64,000 nt of DNA from Ancylostoma caninum (lineage: Eukaryota > Nematoda > Chromadorea > Rhabditida > Ancylostomatidae). The stretch lies in assembly GCA_037903475.1 (NCBI GenBank), contig JBAJFG010000604.1, forward strand, positions 310,001 to 374,000. Reading direction: 5' to 3'. The position numbers and the translations under genes are program-made. Positions 1-11,436 of the stretch are shown here, piece after piece. Numbering within the stretch: the stretch's first letter is position 1; the number at the start of each line of letters is the position of its first letter. Under the pieces are notes generated by a model, which was not told the DNA's origin, did no database searches, and was given only the letters and a program-made list of their open reading frames with translations.

Positions 1-829
1 CTATAGATGATCTCATTGTCAGATGCTTCGGAACAGAAGTGCATCAGAATGTCCATTAAACTTGTTGTAGGACCTTGATTGTCATGTGTTTGAGGTGATC
101 TACCTGATATACTATTGATTGATTGTGATCTAGTCTGGAATATTCTGGAAACTCACCCTTGGGTATATAAACCCCACCATTGTCACTGTATGTATTCTTC
201 TTATTCATACGGCTCACTCGTATTCACTTGCCTGTACTGTTATTCCGGTTCTTCTAATAAACTGTTCAACTACGACTACAGGAGAACCATAACAAATCTG
301 GATGAGGCAGCTTGACGATTTAAAACCGTAATAGTTGCGTTAAGATTTTCAAAGACTTTAGATGGGGAAGTGTGGAACAGGTTGCTTGAAAACAAGGTTG
401 CACCAACGTCCACTTCTTTAATAGTTGTTGTAAAAGTATTATTCGCAGCATGCTAGTGACACGCTGTTATAGTTGTGGAATAAAAACAAACTCATGGATG
501 CAGAGTACAGTTTTCTTCTTATATACATATTATACGATTGTCTCCGAATATTTTCATGCTTGAATATGATCACAGCTTCAGGACAAAGTAAACCACATAA
601 GAGAAAATTTTATCTATGGATTGTTGCTCAGCTAACAATGAGTTTCCTCCCTTCGTTTTGGAATTTCAACTCCAAATTTATAACTCCAATATCCATTATC
701 TTTTTCGGGGTCTTTCCGTTCGTTATGTATTTGCTGGGAAGGACAAAAGTCACCTTGCGACTTCCAGGCTGAAAAACCGGCAACTTTAGAATAAGTCTTC
801 GGTTCAAGAAAAGGAACGGTATACTCAAG
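1..829. other. No gene recognised
   Basis: I see no supported gene or RNA here. The open frames are short, AT-rich and overlap on both strands without splice-site or family support. Confidence 0.5.
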
Positions 830-1290
830 AGGGAAGGATATTAGGCAGATCCGACAACTCATAATGAAATGTATACTTTCGAATTCAGTTGTCGATGCTG
901 GTCTTAAATCAGTCTTCCTTATCTGCTGCGGTGTTCTTTTTGAAGAGTTACGTGGCTTGACTTAGGCTTGCTCAAGGCAGCCAAAATTTGGCTTCTTGGA
1001 TGTATTTTCCAAGAGATCGCGGGAACTAATCTGGATTTGGTAGAATTTCCTAAGCATGAATTAGTTTTAATCAGCTGACATGTCTGAAATAGTTTTCGCG
1101 CATATTTATAGCAGAATATAACTCGAAAGTCAGATTTGGTCGATCTAGACAAGCTTAATTCATGCCACGTAACTCTTCACAGTGAACACCGCAGCAGATA
1201 AGGAAAACGGATTCGAGATCAGCATCGAAAACTAAATTCGACGGTATACGTTTCATTACGAATTATCGGACCCCCCTAGTATCCTTCCCT
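830..1290. mobile_element. Foldback MITE, family A, copy 1
   Basis: The two ends are imperfect inverted copies over roughly 130 bp. The left end begins AGGGAAGGATATTAGG and the right end finishes CCTAGTATCCTTCCCT. Inner blocks such as CTTATCTGCTGCGGTGTTC recur inverted near 1185. A second copy with the same layout lies at 61233-61690. There is no open frame, so this is a non-autonomous element. I could not settle a target-site duplication, and the superfamily is unknown. Confidence 0.75.
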
Positions 1291-2172
1291 GATCAGCCTG
1301 CTCCTGTATGTGTTCTCTTACCTTAGGTGCTCCTCCAACTGTAACATCGTTGCAGTCATGGTAAACTTTCAGGACAGGGTCAATTTGAGTCAGTTCTGCT
1401 GTTCCACCAGAGAGCATGAAGTCACCTCTGGCATCTGTGTATCCTTGGCTCAGCAGATCATCCGGATCCGGTCCTTAACAGGACGAAATTGGATATGTAA
1501 GTCATAAATTAAGGCTTCGTTCCTTCATTGTGTTCAAAAGCGAAATCTCACTACTTAGATTTTGTATTCACCACTTAATGCAAACTAATTAAGTTCTCGC
1601 TATGAATATTAAAATATGCAAAGAATTTAAGATGCTTGCATATTTGCTCAGATTATGTTTGCCAACTGCGTTAAGTTGATGAAAACACTTGACATCCATT
1701 CTTCATGAAAACCAAGGTAGAAGTTCATGAGCGAGATGAACCAACCAGTGTCTACATCGATCAGCTTGACCCTCACTTTTGCAGCCGGCTCACTTCCACA
1801 CAGGAATCGTCCTTTGACCGCGATCGACTGATCACGCAATGCCTCACACACCATGAGCAGAACAGTAGCAGACACCACACGATACATCCTAAAGACAAAT
1901 GCAGACTTTGAAGTGGAGCTCAGCAGAAGTACTGCACGCTTTCCCGTCAAGCAGAGAGTTCTGCACAACAGCAAGCCAAAAAATGAACCGAGCTGTGAAT
2001 TCCTTCGAGCAACCTAAATAATTGAGAAAGGTGGGGCAGGCAGACTGCAATAGTACCTATTAGGCAGGTACAAAAAGAACGTGCATTTTGTGAAGTCATT
2101 CTCGAGCCACAAAATGCGTTATCATAATGTGAGGCTTAATATGCGGTTTGTACTAAATAAAACTGTATATTA
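1291..2172. other. No gene recognised
   Basis: Nothing supportable is seen apart from short random open frames, including two overlapping frames on opposite strands around 1650-1970. Confidence 0.5.
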
Positions 2173-2421
2173 AGGGTAACTTATACTAGCTGCGTGCGTC
2201 AGTCGCGCATCAGTCGCACGCATCCATTTACATGGGATTTTCCATGAAGACCGGTCAACACGGCATGCAGATCCTCAATGAAAAGAACGCGCGGCTGCCG
2301 CGAGGTCGTAAACGCGTGAGTCTGAGCTGCGACTGCGATGCGACTGCTATGCGACTGGGCCCTATTCTTCATCATATAGACGCAAGCGCGTCAGTCGCAT
2401 GCATCCAGTATAAATTGTCCT
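2173..2421. mobile_element. MITE family B, copy 1 (249 bp)
   Basis: It is bounded by inverted ends AGGGTAACTTATAC and GTATAAATTGTCCT and flanked by a perfect 3 bp duplication TTA (2170-2172 and 2422-2424). The inside is rich in CG and in the motif GCGTCAGTCGCGC, unlike the AT-rich surroundings. Copies with the same length or ends lie at 38887-39135 and 43762-44027. A 3 bp duplication fits PIF/Harbinger-type elements, which is an inference from this alone. Confidence 0.85.
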
Positions 2422-3700
2422 TTACGTATAAATGATAGGAAGAAAACAAAAACACGACGGCTAGGTGAACGACTAAACTCCATGGAGTCCTTCCATCTGC
2501 TCCACATCTTTGTTGTTGTCAAGAATGGAGATCACTTTTCGCTCGTTTGTTACTCTGCAATGGTTGATGGACGGCAAAGGAGCCACTATGACAAAAGCTC
2601 TGTACTCAGTCGCTTTATTGCTATTTACATGGAGAGATTTCCTTCAAAGACCAAGAAAACCATGAAATTGAATTTAGCTTATTTGCCGGTATTTGAGACG
2701 GCTTCGTTCAATAAGAAAGACACAAACCTCTCAAACAGAATCGCCCAGTCACATCTCGCACGGCAGACGCTGTATGTGATAAGGCAATTTAAATTGGGCT
2801 AGGAAGCTCTGCCTCACAAATTAAAATAACCAAACTCTCATTCCATTGCTTACCATGTCTTCGCTTCCGATGGATTCGGGGATTTTATTCAGAAACTAAG
2901 AAGGTCCAAGGGGAACTTTATAACCTGCATTGGTCCTAGAAGCTCGCGTTCGAGATGCACCGGCAAGTGAAAGCAATTTTAGGACGATTTCAGGTTGGTA
3001 AAGGCGTTCTATCATTTTTTTCAAAGTCTACAATTCTTCCTAGATGTCGTATAACACCATAAAACATGCAGACAAGCACTTTTTGAAGGTTTTTTGCTCT
3101 TCCTAAAAATCTTGCTGGCCGATCCAATCCAAGCTGCTATTTCGAAGCAGTGCTATAGGAATTACATATAGATATTATTTGCTCTGAGAAGTCGACAATG
3201 CTTTAGTAGAAAGAGCATACAGGGACATTTTCTGAACGGACAAAATCGGCGAAAATTCGCTACCAGTACCTGCCCTAAATTCAGTAATTTTGCTGGCAAA
3301 CGGGTAAACACCCATCACATTCCTTAGGAATTTTGCGATATGGGATGACTCATGAGGCGATCAACGAGGAGAAACTGTGTGACACCAGACATGGGAGCTT
3401 TTTATCGGTCAGAGGCGTGAGAGAGTTGTTTTCTTTCAAATAGCGAAGGTATTCATAAAGTACGTGACTAGCAAAATGATAAATACATGTCCGAAAAGCA
3501 ATTTGCATTGATTTTGTACTGTCGTAAATGCTGCCGTGAATATATGCCATCAATTTCTTGAAAATGCCCCAATAATGCATGGCGTTGCAAATTCGAATGA
3601 TAATAATGCTCGGGCGTTGGAACCAAATGCAGAAAGCAAGATATTCTCTCGGAACTTGGTTTATAAAATGAATATGCTCTGAGCTCAGTGCCCGTGCTGG
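2422..3700. other. No recognised gene; one unassigned 106-codon open frame
   Basis: A plus-strand frame runs 2482-2802 with a methionine start, but I do not recognise it and a neighbouring frame is equally open for part of it. No splice context supports either. The rest of the stretch shows nothing. Confidence 0.3.
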
Positions 3701-3734
3701 ATCCGGTGTTGCCGTGATAAGCCCGGCCCTACCC

Positions 3735-4070
3735 GCGGTGGACAACCGGGTGTGACGTCACCACGTATCATGCTCACACATCCCCGCGGTGGATCCGCAC
3801 ATGGACCGATTCCAATAATGTACAGCAAAAGTCTCAGAAGTGACGAAAATCCCGTTTTTGACAGCATCGAAGTACCCGCTCTTCGAAGCAATGCGGGATA
3901 TCGCTCCAAGCTGTGCCGGCTGTTCGCCACAGAAGCAACGTCGGGTGAACATGTTTTGGCCTGTCCGATCGATGATATCAACGGTGATACACGTCTTTGC
4001 ATGTAAAGTCGCTCCAGCAAACTGGTACAGGCTCGGGTTTAGAGGCCATTTTTGGGAAAATTCAAGTACA
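3735..4070. repeat. GC-rich repeat containing CCGCGGTGGATCCGC-type motifs
   Basis: CCGCGGTGGACAACC and CCGCGGTGGATCCGCAC occur here. Closely related CCACCGTGGG and GGATCCAC motifs recur in the foldback at 8262-9187 and as CCGCGGTGGCTCGTG near 4461. The open frames across this block are open in several phases at once, as expected of a GC-rich repeat. Confidence 0.5.
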
Positions 4071-4071
4071 T

Positions 4072-4140
4072 ACATCAATGCCAACAAAAGGTCCAGTTTA
4101 CCGCAAAGCGGCAAACTGGACCTTTTGTTGGCATTGATGT
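4072..4140. repeat. Near-perfect 69 nt hairpin
   Basis: Two 28 nt arms (4072-4099 and 4113-4140) are perfect inverted copies beginning ACATCAATGCCAACAAAAGG. Between them CCGC-AAA-GCGG continues the stem, broken only by one A/C mismatch, leaving a 3 nt loop. A diverged third copy of the arm sequence appears near 4193. Confidence 0.9.
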
Positions 4141-4204
4141 TCCAAGCAGCTCCACTGTAGATACACCGTGGGTGTGTAGACCTGATTGGAAGATCAATGC
4201 CAAC

Positions 4205-4300
4205 AGAATGTTCCAGCGCCAGGTACGGCTCAATGAATAGGAGCCCGGTCTTGAAAACATTAGTTCGAGAAGAGAAATAGGTTCGAATCCGGTAGTGGAC
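4205..4300 (+). pseudogene. tRNA-like relic (possible tRNA-Ser-type)
   Basis: A perfect internal B-box word GGTTCGAATCC lies at about 4281. Upstream are CTTGAAA, which could be an anticodon loop reading UGA (serine), and a weak A-box GGCTCAATGAA. The acceptor and T stems pair poorly, so it is a decayed tRNA or a tRNA-derived SINE head rather than a working tRNA. A chance B-box match is possible. Confidence 0.3.
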
Positions 4301-4525
4301 AAACGCTCACAGGATCAAATGCGAATGTCACCATGGATTTACCCCCTCCCCCATACTTCACGTCAGGCACTTCAACACAGAGATTATTATTATATTATTT
4401 TTATTGTTATTATTTATTTTTATTTTCAACAGAGATTATTAGCCCCTCAAAAAAAGTGCTCCCGCGGTGGCTCGTGTAGCACTCCGGAGGCCTTCATTCC
4501 GTGCCAGATGTCCTAGCTTAATCCC

Positions 4526-4745
4526 TTAACAAAGCACCGTAAGGGCAAAAGTGACAGAAGAATGGATGTAGTCTCCAATGGTGAAAGCCAGAGGTTTAGA
4601 CAGCGCTTTCAGGGTTTCGGGACCCAAGCCTTCGCTGGCAGTCTCGAGCCCCTCGGGCGAGACAGTGGTTACAACGATTTGAGCTTGCATAGCAGCAGTG
4701 TACGGAGCAGAGTAGCTCCCATAGTGGCGCTTGTTGATTTTCTTT
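4526..4745 (-). CDS. Unrecognised open frame, possible terminal exon
   Basis: A minus-strand frame of about 70 codons ends at the TAA at 4526-4528. It reads like protein, with stretches such as IVVTTVSPEGLETASEG and AFTIGDYIHSSVTFALTVLC, and a hydrophobic C-terminus. It has no early methionine and would have to be a spliced last exon. In the same frame, beyond a TGA, there is a further open piece with FEVVITTCTV. I do not recognise a family. It may be a decayed repeat. Confidence 0.2.
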
Positions 4746-5120
4746 CATTTACTAACGGTACACGTGGTGATGACCACTTCGAAAGAGTCTGTGGATGCCG
4801 TGAGGGATTCCGCAGCGGTAGGAGGACACACTCGGTTTCTTCAGTTGGGACATGCTGTTGGCGCACTTCCATTGAGGCCCGCCAGGGAAATAAGAGATAT
4901 TTCGAATTCGTCGTGGTTTTTACGAAGGACAGTACAATCAAATACAAAGGATGAACGAAAGAAGAACGCGTTATCATAAGCTGTTGTGACATCTGCTGGA
5001 ACCACTTGTGCAACTGACCGAACTTTCTGAACATTTCCTAACTTTCTTCCATTATTCTGCGGGTGCACTGATGACGGGCAGGTGTGCTGGGGCTCCATAG
5101 TTCAGAAAAAAACACCAAAA

Positions 5121-5295
5121 TCCACCGATCGAGAATAGGTCTGCCGTGGCCCAATAGGGGGGAAACGCCAGTGCACACGGGTCCACGGATGGAGAATAGG
5201 TCTGTTATGGCCCAGTAGTAAAGAAAACGCTAGGGTACAGATCCATGGAGGGAGAGTGGGTCTGCCATGGCTCAGTAGTGTTGAAAAGGTGATTA
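5121..5295. repeat. Tandem repeat, about 60 bp x 3
   Basis: Three diverged units carry AATAGGTCTGCCGTGGCCCA, then AATAGGTCTGTTATGGCCCA, then AGTGGGTCTGCCATGGCTCA, spaced 60-61 bp. The open frames here are repeat-encoded. Confidence 0.75.
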
Positions 5296-5735
5296 TTCGC
5301 ACTACATTGGTTACACTAAGTTGTACAGTACACCGGTTCTAAAGCTATCTGGAAGATACTCCCGCGCAGAGTTTGTAGTGGCTGGCCATCATCGGTCCAT
5401 GGGGTTGAATGAATGCAGTGACAACAAAAACAGTAGTTGGTATCATTGTACTGGAAAATAGCTTTAAATGTGGATGTGTGAATGAGAATTTGCAAAAAAA
5501 CAAGGATTACGAGGAGTGTGGAAGCCCGATGTTGTCGAGGTGGCCAGACTGGTAGATATACGCAGTTCATAAGGAGGGCTCCGTATTTGAGCTCAGTTAC
5601 TGGTCAGTCTTGCTTCTTCATTTCCTGACCATTTCGCATGTGTGAAGCCTTTCTACCCCCCCCCCCCCCCACCTCAAGTGGCTGCCCCACACCACTTTCT
5701 GGCGTCCCGAAGGGGTGCTAGTGAACGATAATCAG

Positions 5736-5998
5736 CAGTGGCGGACACAGAAAGAGGGGGAAGGGAGGGGGGCGTGAGAAAAAAGTGAGATCTCCACCGC
5801 ATTAAGGACCCAGATGGAAAATAAAACTAATAAAAACATCAACTATGAAAAAAATAATTGAAAAAAGTTGTACTAAAAAATAATAACAAGAAAAAACAAT
5901 TAAAAATAAACTAATACAAGATTTTCATATGTATTGTAAAGTGATTTCGAAAATTCGGCGCCAACTTTCTGGGGTGCCCACCCCTGCATCCGCAACTG
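5736..5998. mobile_element. hAT-type MITE with perfect 8 bp target duplication
   Basis: The left end starts CAGTGGCGGACACAG and the right end is the inverse of CAGTTGCGGATGCAGG. Both flanks carry the identical octamer ATAATCAG (5728-5735 and 5999-6006). The CAG...CTG ends plus an 8 bp duplication are the hallmark of hAT elements. The inside is AT-rich with no open frame. A relative with the same end motif lies at 58445-58662. Confidence 0.9.
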
Positions 5999-6039
5999 AT
6001 AATCAGTGAAATAGACCACAGGTCTAAAGTATTGTAATC

Positions 6040-7145
6040 AGGGGTGAATTTTCCGTTTTACGCTTCCCGTTTTCCGCCCATTTTTGGCCTTCCGTTTTAC
6101 GTTTCACGTTTTTTGGCCCGGAAAACGAAAAATCCCGGAAAACAAGTGAGAGGCATCGTTGTTTTCGGTGTACTTCCCTATCCTATACTTCCTTCGAGGG
6201 TTCTCGTGCTTCGATGCGCAGTGTACATGAGTTCACAACAATGGCGCAGAAGTTGACGTCTAAACGCCACGAAGTTCGAACTATTTTGTTTCTTTTTGCA
6301 GGGTAAATGTCCCGTCGCGGTTTTGCTGGTATTCATCGTAGTTCCAACTATGCCATACAAATGCCCTGCTCTCCTCTATATTCCCAGAAAAGGGAAAAAA
6401 GATTACACAGAAGTGAGGAGTGGACTCATACAAAATTTCCATGAAACTGTAACCTGCCATGGTGAGGGCATCAAGCATTCTTGCGAATCAACGCATGATG
6501 TAGGCCTTCTTTCAACTTGACAAAAGAATAAGGCAACACCGTAATTGTCAGTGTTTTAATTGATCCCTAGCTTCACACTGGCGCCGCTGACACCTGATGT
6601 CTTGCGCAATGTTGGGGCTGCTTGTGTTTCACGTTCCCCACACGCTGTTCTTCTACTCCTTCCACCTTCGCTGACTCGCCCCAACAGGATCCGTTGTGGA
6701 TAAAGTGATCCTTCTCGGATCTCAAGCGTATTAATTACCATAGTTACCTTTTTGTCTGAATTTTTGCAGAATAGGTCAGAAAGGAAAGAATTCGCACTTT
6801 TGACACTTTACAGCTTCTCGTATACTTAAACATTCAATGATAAAGATGCTTATCGATTATATAACTCTGATAATCTCCCGTAACTAGGTGAAGGATGAAT
6901 ACTGCTCAATCTGCCTATATTCTAGGCGTTTGAAGTACGTACCATCAGTGGGCTTGAGGTTACTTAATTACTTGAAAGAGTCACTACTTATGCTCATCAA
7001 GAAGATGCCTAGAAAATCTAGCGTTGAAGATGACCTTTGGTCACAAACCTATGTTTGGGCAAAATTTTCCGTTTTCCGTCTTACGCTTTCCGTTTTCCGC
7101 TCATTTTTGGCCTTCCGTTTTCCGTTTTACGGGATTTGAAATTTT
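6040..7145. repeat. Pair of TTCCGTTTTACG-rich direct repeats
   Basis: Two blocks (about 6044-6135 and 7060-7145) share TTTCCGTTTTACGCTT and CATTTTTGGCCTTCCGTTTT in the same orientation. They may be two ends of one element or two copies. The 900 bp between them has no gene I can support. Confidence 0.55.
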
Positions 7146-8260
7146 ACTTCCGCACATCCCTGATTGTAATTTTATTTTGTTGAAGAAGGAAAATCGGATA
7201 AAAGAGTTAGATCGAGTTAGATCCGCTGAGAACCAGCACTCTTGGCATCTTAACAGATTGGGATGGAGTGTGGGGGGGGGGCTTCAGAAATTTTGCCTCG
7301 CGTGAGCTCTCCTTGTCTCATTTTGCGGGCTCGCTTTCCGAGTCGCGGAGTAGAATGGTCTGGAGTATTCTCAGCCAAGCGTTAAACCCAGGGCGATCTC
7401 CGGAGTAATAAGTTTCCCGCGCGCTAGTCACTTTTCGCTCCATAAGGCGCCGCTTGTCGCAGAATGCATGAAAGGCGCTCATCGGTCAGTCATTGAACAG
7501 GGAGATTGAAACCGCAGACTTCGAAATGTTGAAGCCAGACTCAACGCTATGTGAAAGGCAAAATATTGTTTTCCCTCAAAACCGATTGTCGGAATTTGAC
7601 AGACGACTTTGAATTGTTATAACTCAATTGTTAATTGTTATAACTATCAATGCCGAATGGGCATTCATTTGAACTGCACATCTTCGCAGTGTTTTAGCTG
7701 CCATCAAGGCTAATTGATTGTTTCATTACAACAAAAACCGTTCTTTTTTAATCAATGAAATCGGCTCAAGGAACTGTACAGATGCATCCATATATTACTT
7801 TGAAGTTCCTGGCCGCGGTTCACCCAATGTGAAAAATCGTCGGAAAGCGTTGGCGTGTGCGGATCCCTCACGGAGTATGCGTTCTGATGGTGCTATACTG
7901 CGCGTACGTATTTGGGATAAATTGATTCTTAAGCTATATCTGGTCCGCCTCGCATTAAACATACTATTTTCATGGCTCATGCTCACTATCAATCGCTTTG
8001 TTTGTGCTAACGAAAGCAAACACTACCTTGAGAGGTGCTGCATGCGACAATTCGTTTAAAATGGTAAATCTATGCTAGCGTGCTGAACAAAGGAAGGAAA
8101 ACAAATTCAATGTGGTATTTCCTCTCCATCCTCCCATTCCTTCTTCATCACAGGATTTGAACCTAATTGCCTTCTCGAATGCATATTTGGAAGTCAGCCT
8201 TTTATCCCCATACGACACATGTGACACTTTTGAGCTCACTGATCTCTCTTATCAGCTTTA
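7146..8260. other. No gene recognised
   Basis: A plus frame of 113 codons at 7718-8059 is mirrored by a 74-codon minus frame and matches nothing I recognise. Confidence 0.4.
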
Positions 8261-8261
8261 C

Positions 8262-9187
8262 TGCGGATCCACCGAGGGCATGTGCGGGTCCAGCGTGACA
8301 CGTGCGGATCAACCGTGGGAAGGAATGATACTGCGATCCACCGTGGGAACGTGCGGTTCCAATATGGGTATTTGCGGGTGTAGTGCAGCAACGACGTCAC
8401 TTCCACTGCTCAACCGCAAACTTGTGGGAATTTACCAAGTGTAACAGAGGGTCCACAGCGGGAAGGGATAACAAAGTAAGTTGCTGAAGAAATAATGAGC
8501 GTTTCGAATCTTCTACTTCAAATCGTATAACTTGCTTCAGAATCATGCTTGTTAGATGTCACTGCAAATTCTTGGCACGAACAGGAATGTCCTGAATTCC
8601 GTCTTTGGAACCATGGAAGCATGTATATTCAAGGGACTAATTACTTTCGTTCAAGAATGAGCCTGTGTTGAAGCACCTGACGTACTCTGAACTCTCTGCG
8701 CGGTGGATCCGCGCTACGCCCGAGGTGGGGAGTTGGTTCGCGGTCAGCGATTTCCTTTGGGAGAATTGCTTCAAGAACCAACAATGAGTCGAACATGACT
8801 TGCTACATTTTGTCCATACCAGAAAGATGAATTCTTCAGTCAAAGACGGGATTCAGGGCATTCCTGTTCGTGCCAAGAATTCCGCAAGTTATACGATTTG
8901 AAGTAGAAGATTCGAAACGCTCATTATTTCTTCAGCAACCTACTCTGATATCCTTTCCCACTGTGGACCCTCGGTCACACTTGGTAAATTCGCACAAGCT
9001 TGCGGTTGAGCACTGGAAGTTACGTCGTTGCTGCATTAGGCCTGCAAATACCCATATTGGATCCGCTCGTCCCCACTGTGGATCCGCAGTGTCATTTCTT
9101 CCCATGGTTGATCCGCGCGATTCACCCGGTGGACCCGCAAATGCCCATGGTGGCTCCCATATACACACCTGTTTCAAAACAAAAGAA
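8262..9187. repeat. Foldback repeat, arms about 340 bp
   Basis: The left arm (about 8262-8608) and right arm (about 8841-9187) are inverted copies. For example GGCACGAACAGGAATG at about 8575 answers CATTCCTGTTCGTGCC at 8860. The arms contain degenerate GGATCCACCGTGGG units, related to those at 3735-4070. The spacer is about 230 bp. The open frames on both strands are repeat-encoded. Confidence 0.85.
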
Positions 9188-10519
9188 TCGTGCAGAACCC
9201 TCTCTCATCCCAAAAATACTTGAATTTTTTCTCTATTCGGAGAAAAGCAAGATAAGTCATGGGATCCTGGCGCAGAAATAATTGAGCAGTCGTCGTAGAA
9301 TAACTCGTGGCCCACACTGTAGAGGACATATCAAAAAGGAACAGAAAATGGGAAACTGACAGAACGTATTAAACAGCAAAATGTGTAGATCCAAGAGGTG
9401 GTTACTCGTACTAGACGTGTTACTCAATGCCTGCTAGTTCAGGAAACGTTGAATACAACTGTACAAAATTGTGGATATTATGATGAGTCGATCGCATGTT
9501 CTATTGTGAAATGGATCATGTTTTCCAAAGCGGATGCCACTCGATCACATTTAAATCCGCAACAATTGCCGGACATATCGATCTCGGATGCCATGAATCA
9601 TTCGACTCCCATGCCTTGCTCGCCATTCCAAGATGAAGCCCCAGTTGGACAAAGGATTCGAAAGCACGTGAGACGCAGGAAGATTTTCGCTCAGTATGTG
9701 TCATGAACCCATGATGTGTCGGTTAACTCCACCAATTCTCTCCTCTCGGGGCTACATAAGCCATTCTGGCTGAGCTATCAAAAGGCCAGCTAGGAAACCA
9801 TGTCGGCGAACACGCTTTTTCGTGAAAGCCCTAAGAATAGTAGGGGAATTCAATACGACGAATACTCAAGTAAACTTTTGTCTAATTTTATGTATTATCC
9901 TTTGCAAGGTTGATGTGCATTGTATTTGGTAAATATATTTGTAGTGTAGTTGGTAAATGAACTCGAAAGGAAGTGTTTATTTTAGGAACCATCGAACTCT
10001 TATTTGGGGAATGATGTTCCCCAAAATATGGTGCACCGGCCGAACTCAATTTTCACGCAAATTTTTCCCACTCTATCCAAAATTTCACTCTTGGATTGTC
10101 TTCAGAGGCAAATGAAATTTTGATTCATTTGTGTCAAAAGACCTATATAGCTCAAAACGAGCATTTTGATGCTCAGGAGAAATACCTTTCGGTGCGCTTT
10201 CAGGGACCCTGTCAGCACACCTGCCCTCGTACACTCGCATGGGAAAATGTAAAATCTCTTTCAGTTTCCTTCTTCTTTCCGATCACTATTCCTTTCCTTC
10301 TTGAATTCACTCAAGAAAGCCAATCCAGCAACTGCATGTATGACGACGAGAAGGTAACGCGAGAAGGAATATCGGTGGCGATCCGACAGTCTGGCCCTTC
10401 GACGACCTAATTTGAAAGTCAACACAGCCTGCATCGCAAAGGACAAGAATTCAGCTACGAGAGGACAGCTCTCTAGAAATCCCTGTGAAGCTCCGATAGT
10501 CGTGTGAGAGCGCTTCATG
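9188..10519. other. No gene recognised
   Basis: Short frames only (9398-9706 plus, 10096-10410 plus), without splice-site or family support. Confidence 0.4.
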
Positions 10520-11060
10520 CTCTACATGTCGGGAAATATTGGAATGAAGCACAGTCATTCGCGATCTCAATGAGATTTTGCTTGAAGAGAAATCTGCAAA
10601 GCTAAGTTGAAAAATATTTAAGTAGTTCAAGTAGGAAGGTACAATCCTATAGATGAAGAAGGAAGAACTCCACAATCGAATTTCGACGACCAAGAACGCT
10701 TGACAGCCGTGGAAGGGAAGGAGGTTGAATTGACGGGATTCCTCAGAAATGAAGCCTGCTCGTTCTGCTACAGAAAATCGGTGAAAATCGGAAATTTTTC
10801 CAGAAGTTCGTGCTGACCATTTGCCATTCCGAAAGTTCGTGCTGACCCATTTGCCAATCTCCATGATTTTAAGCTCCCTTTGAGAGGAATCACCATGGTC
10901 GAATGATTCATATTGGAGACTTCGGACAACATTCTCGTTGTCAAGCTTTCGACCTCTTCTAGGCTCAATTACTAATATGAACAATCAATCTTTCAAGTTA
11001 GCCTTGCTGACTGATCCATTTTTGAAAGGCTCGCTGAGATCGCGGAATGGCTGTGCTGCA
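10520..11060. mobile_element. Foldback mariner relic (two opposed transposase N-terminal fragments)
   Basis: The minus frame around 10768-10968 encodes SLTTRMLSEVSNMNHSTMV followed by a LKSWRLANG segment. This matches the second helix-turn-helix of mariner transposases (pattern SLTTRxLxxxFxVxHSTI). Both ends carry TTGGAATGAAGCACAGTC-type sequence in opposite orientation (about 10530 and about 11045), so two 5' fragments are joined head to head. Stops and missing catalytic DD[D/E] domains show it is dead. A sister with the same design, including terminal repeats, is at 39391-40264. Confidence 0.7.
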
Positions 11061-11069
11061 TTCTGTACT

Positions 11070-11400
11070 TTGGAATATTCGAAGTTTTTTTCTATAAGCG
11101 TATTTCGAATTTACTGGAATATTTTTTAGAATTTTCGAATGACCGAATCTCGAATTTATTCCGTTTTCCACCTTTTTCGAATAATCGAATTTCGAATGTG
11201 TAGGGTTTTTCACTTCTTTCAAATAATCGAATTTCGAATCTATGCGATTTTTAAATTTTCCGAATAGTCCACTTTTGAATATATTCAATTTTCACCTTCT
11301 TTCGAATTTTCGAATTCATTCGGTTTTTCAAACTCCGAATATTTGAATAAATTAGAAGTTCGGTTTCAAATTTATTCGCTTGTTTGAGCTATTTGACTAC
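11070..11400. repeat. TTCGAAT-rich degenerate repeat
   Basis: The stretch is a succession of ATTCGAA, TTTCGAATA and CGAATTTCG words separated by 5-20 bp. Similar tracts lie at 13480-13880 and 46990-47170. It is not coding. Confidence 0.7.
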
Positions 11401-11436
11401 TTCGGAATCGGTACAACTTGCAAAGACAGAATTTTA

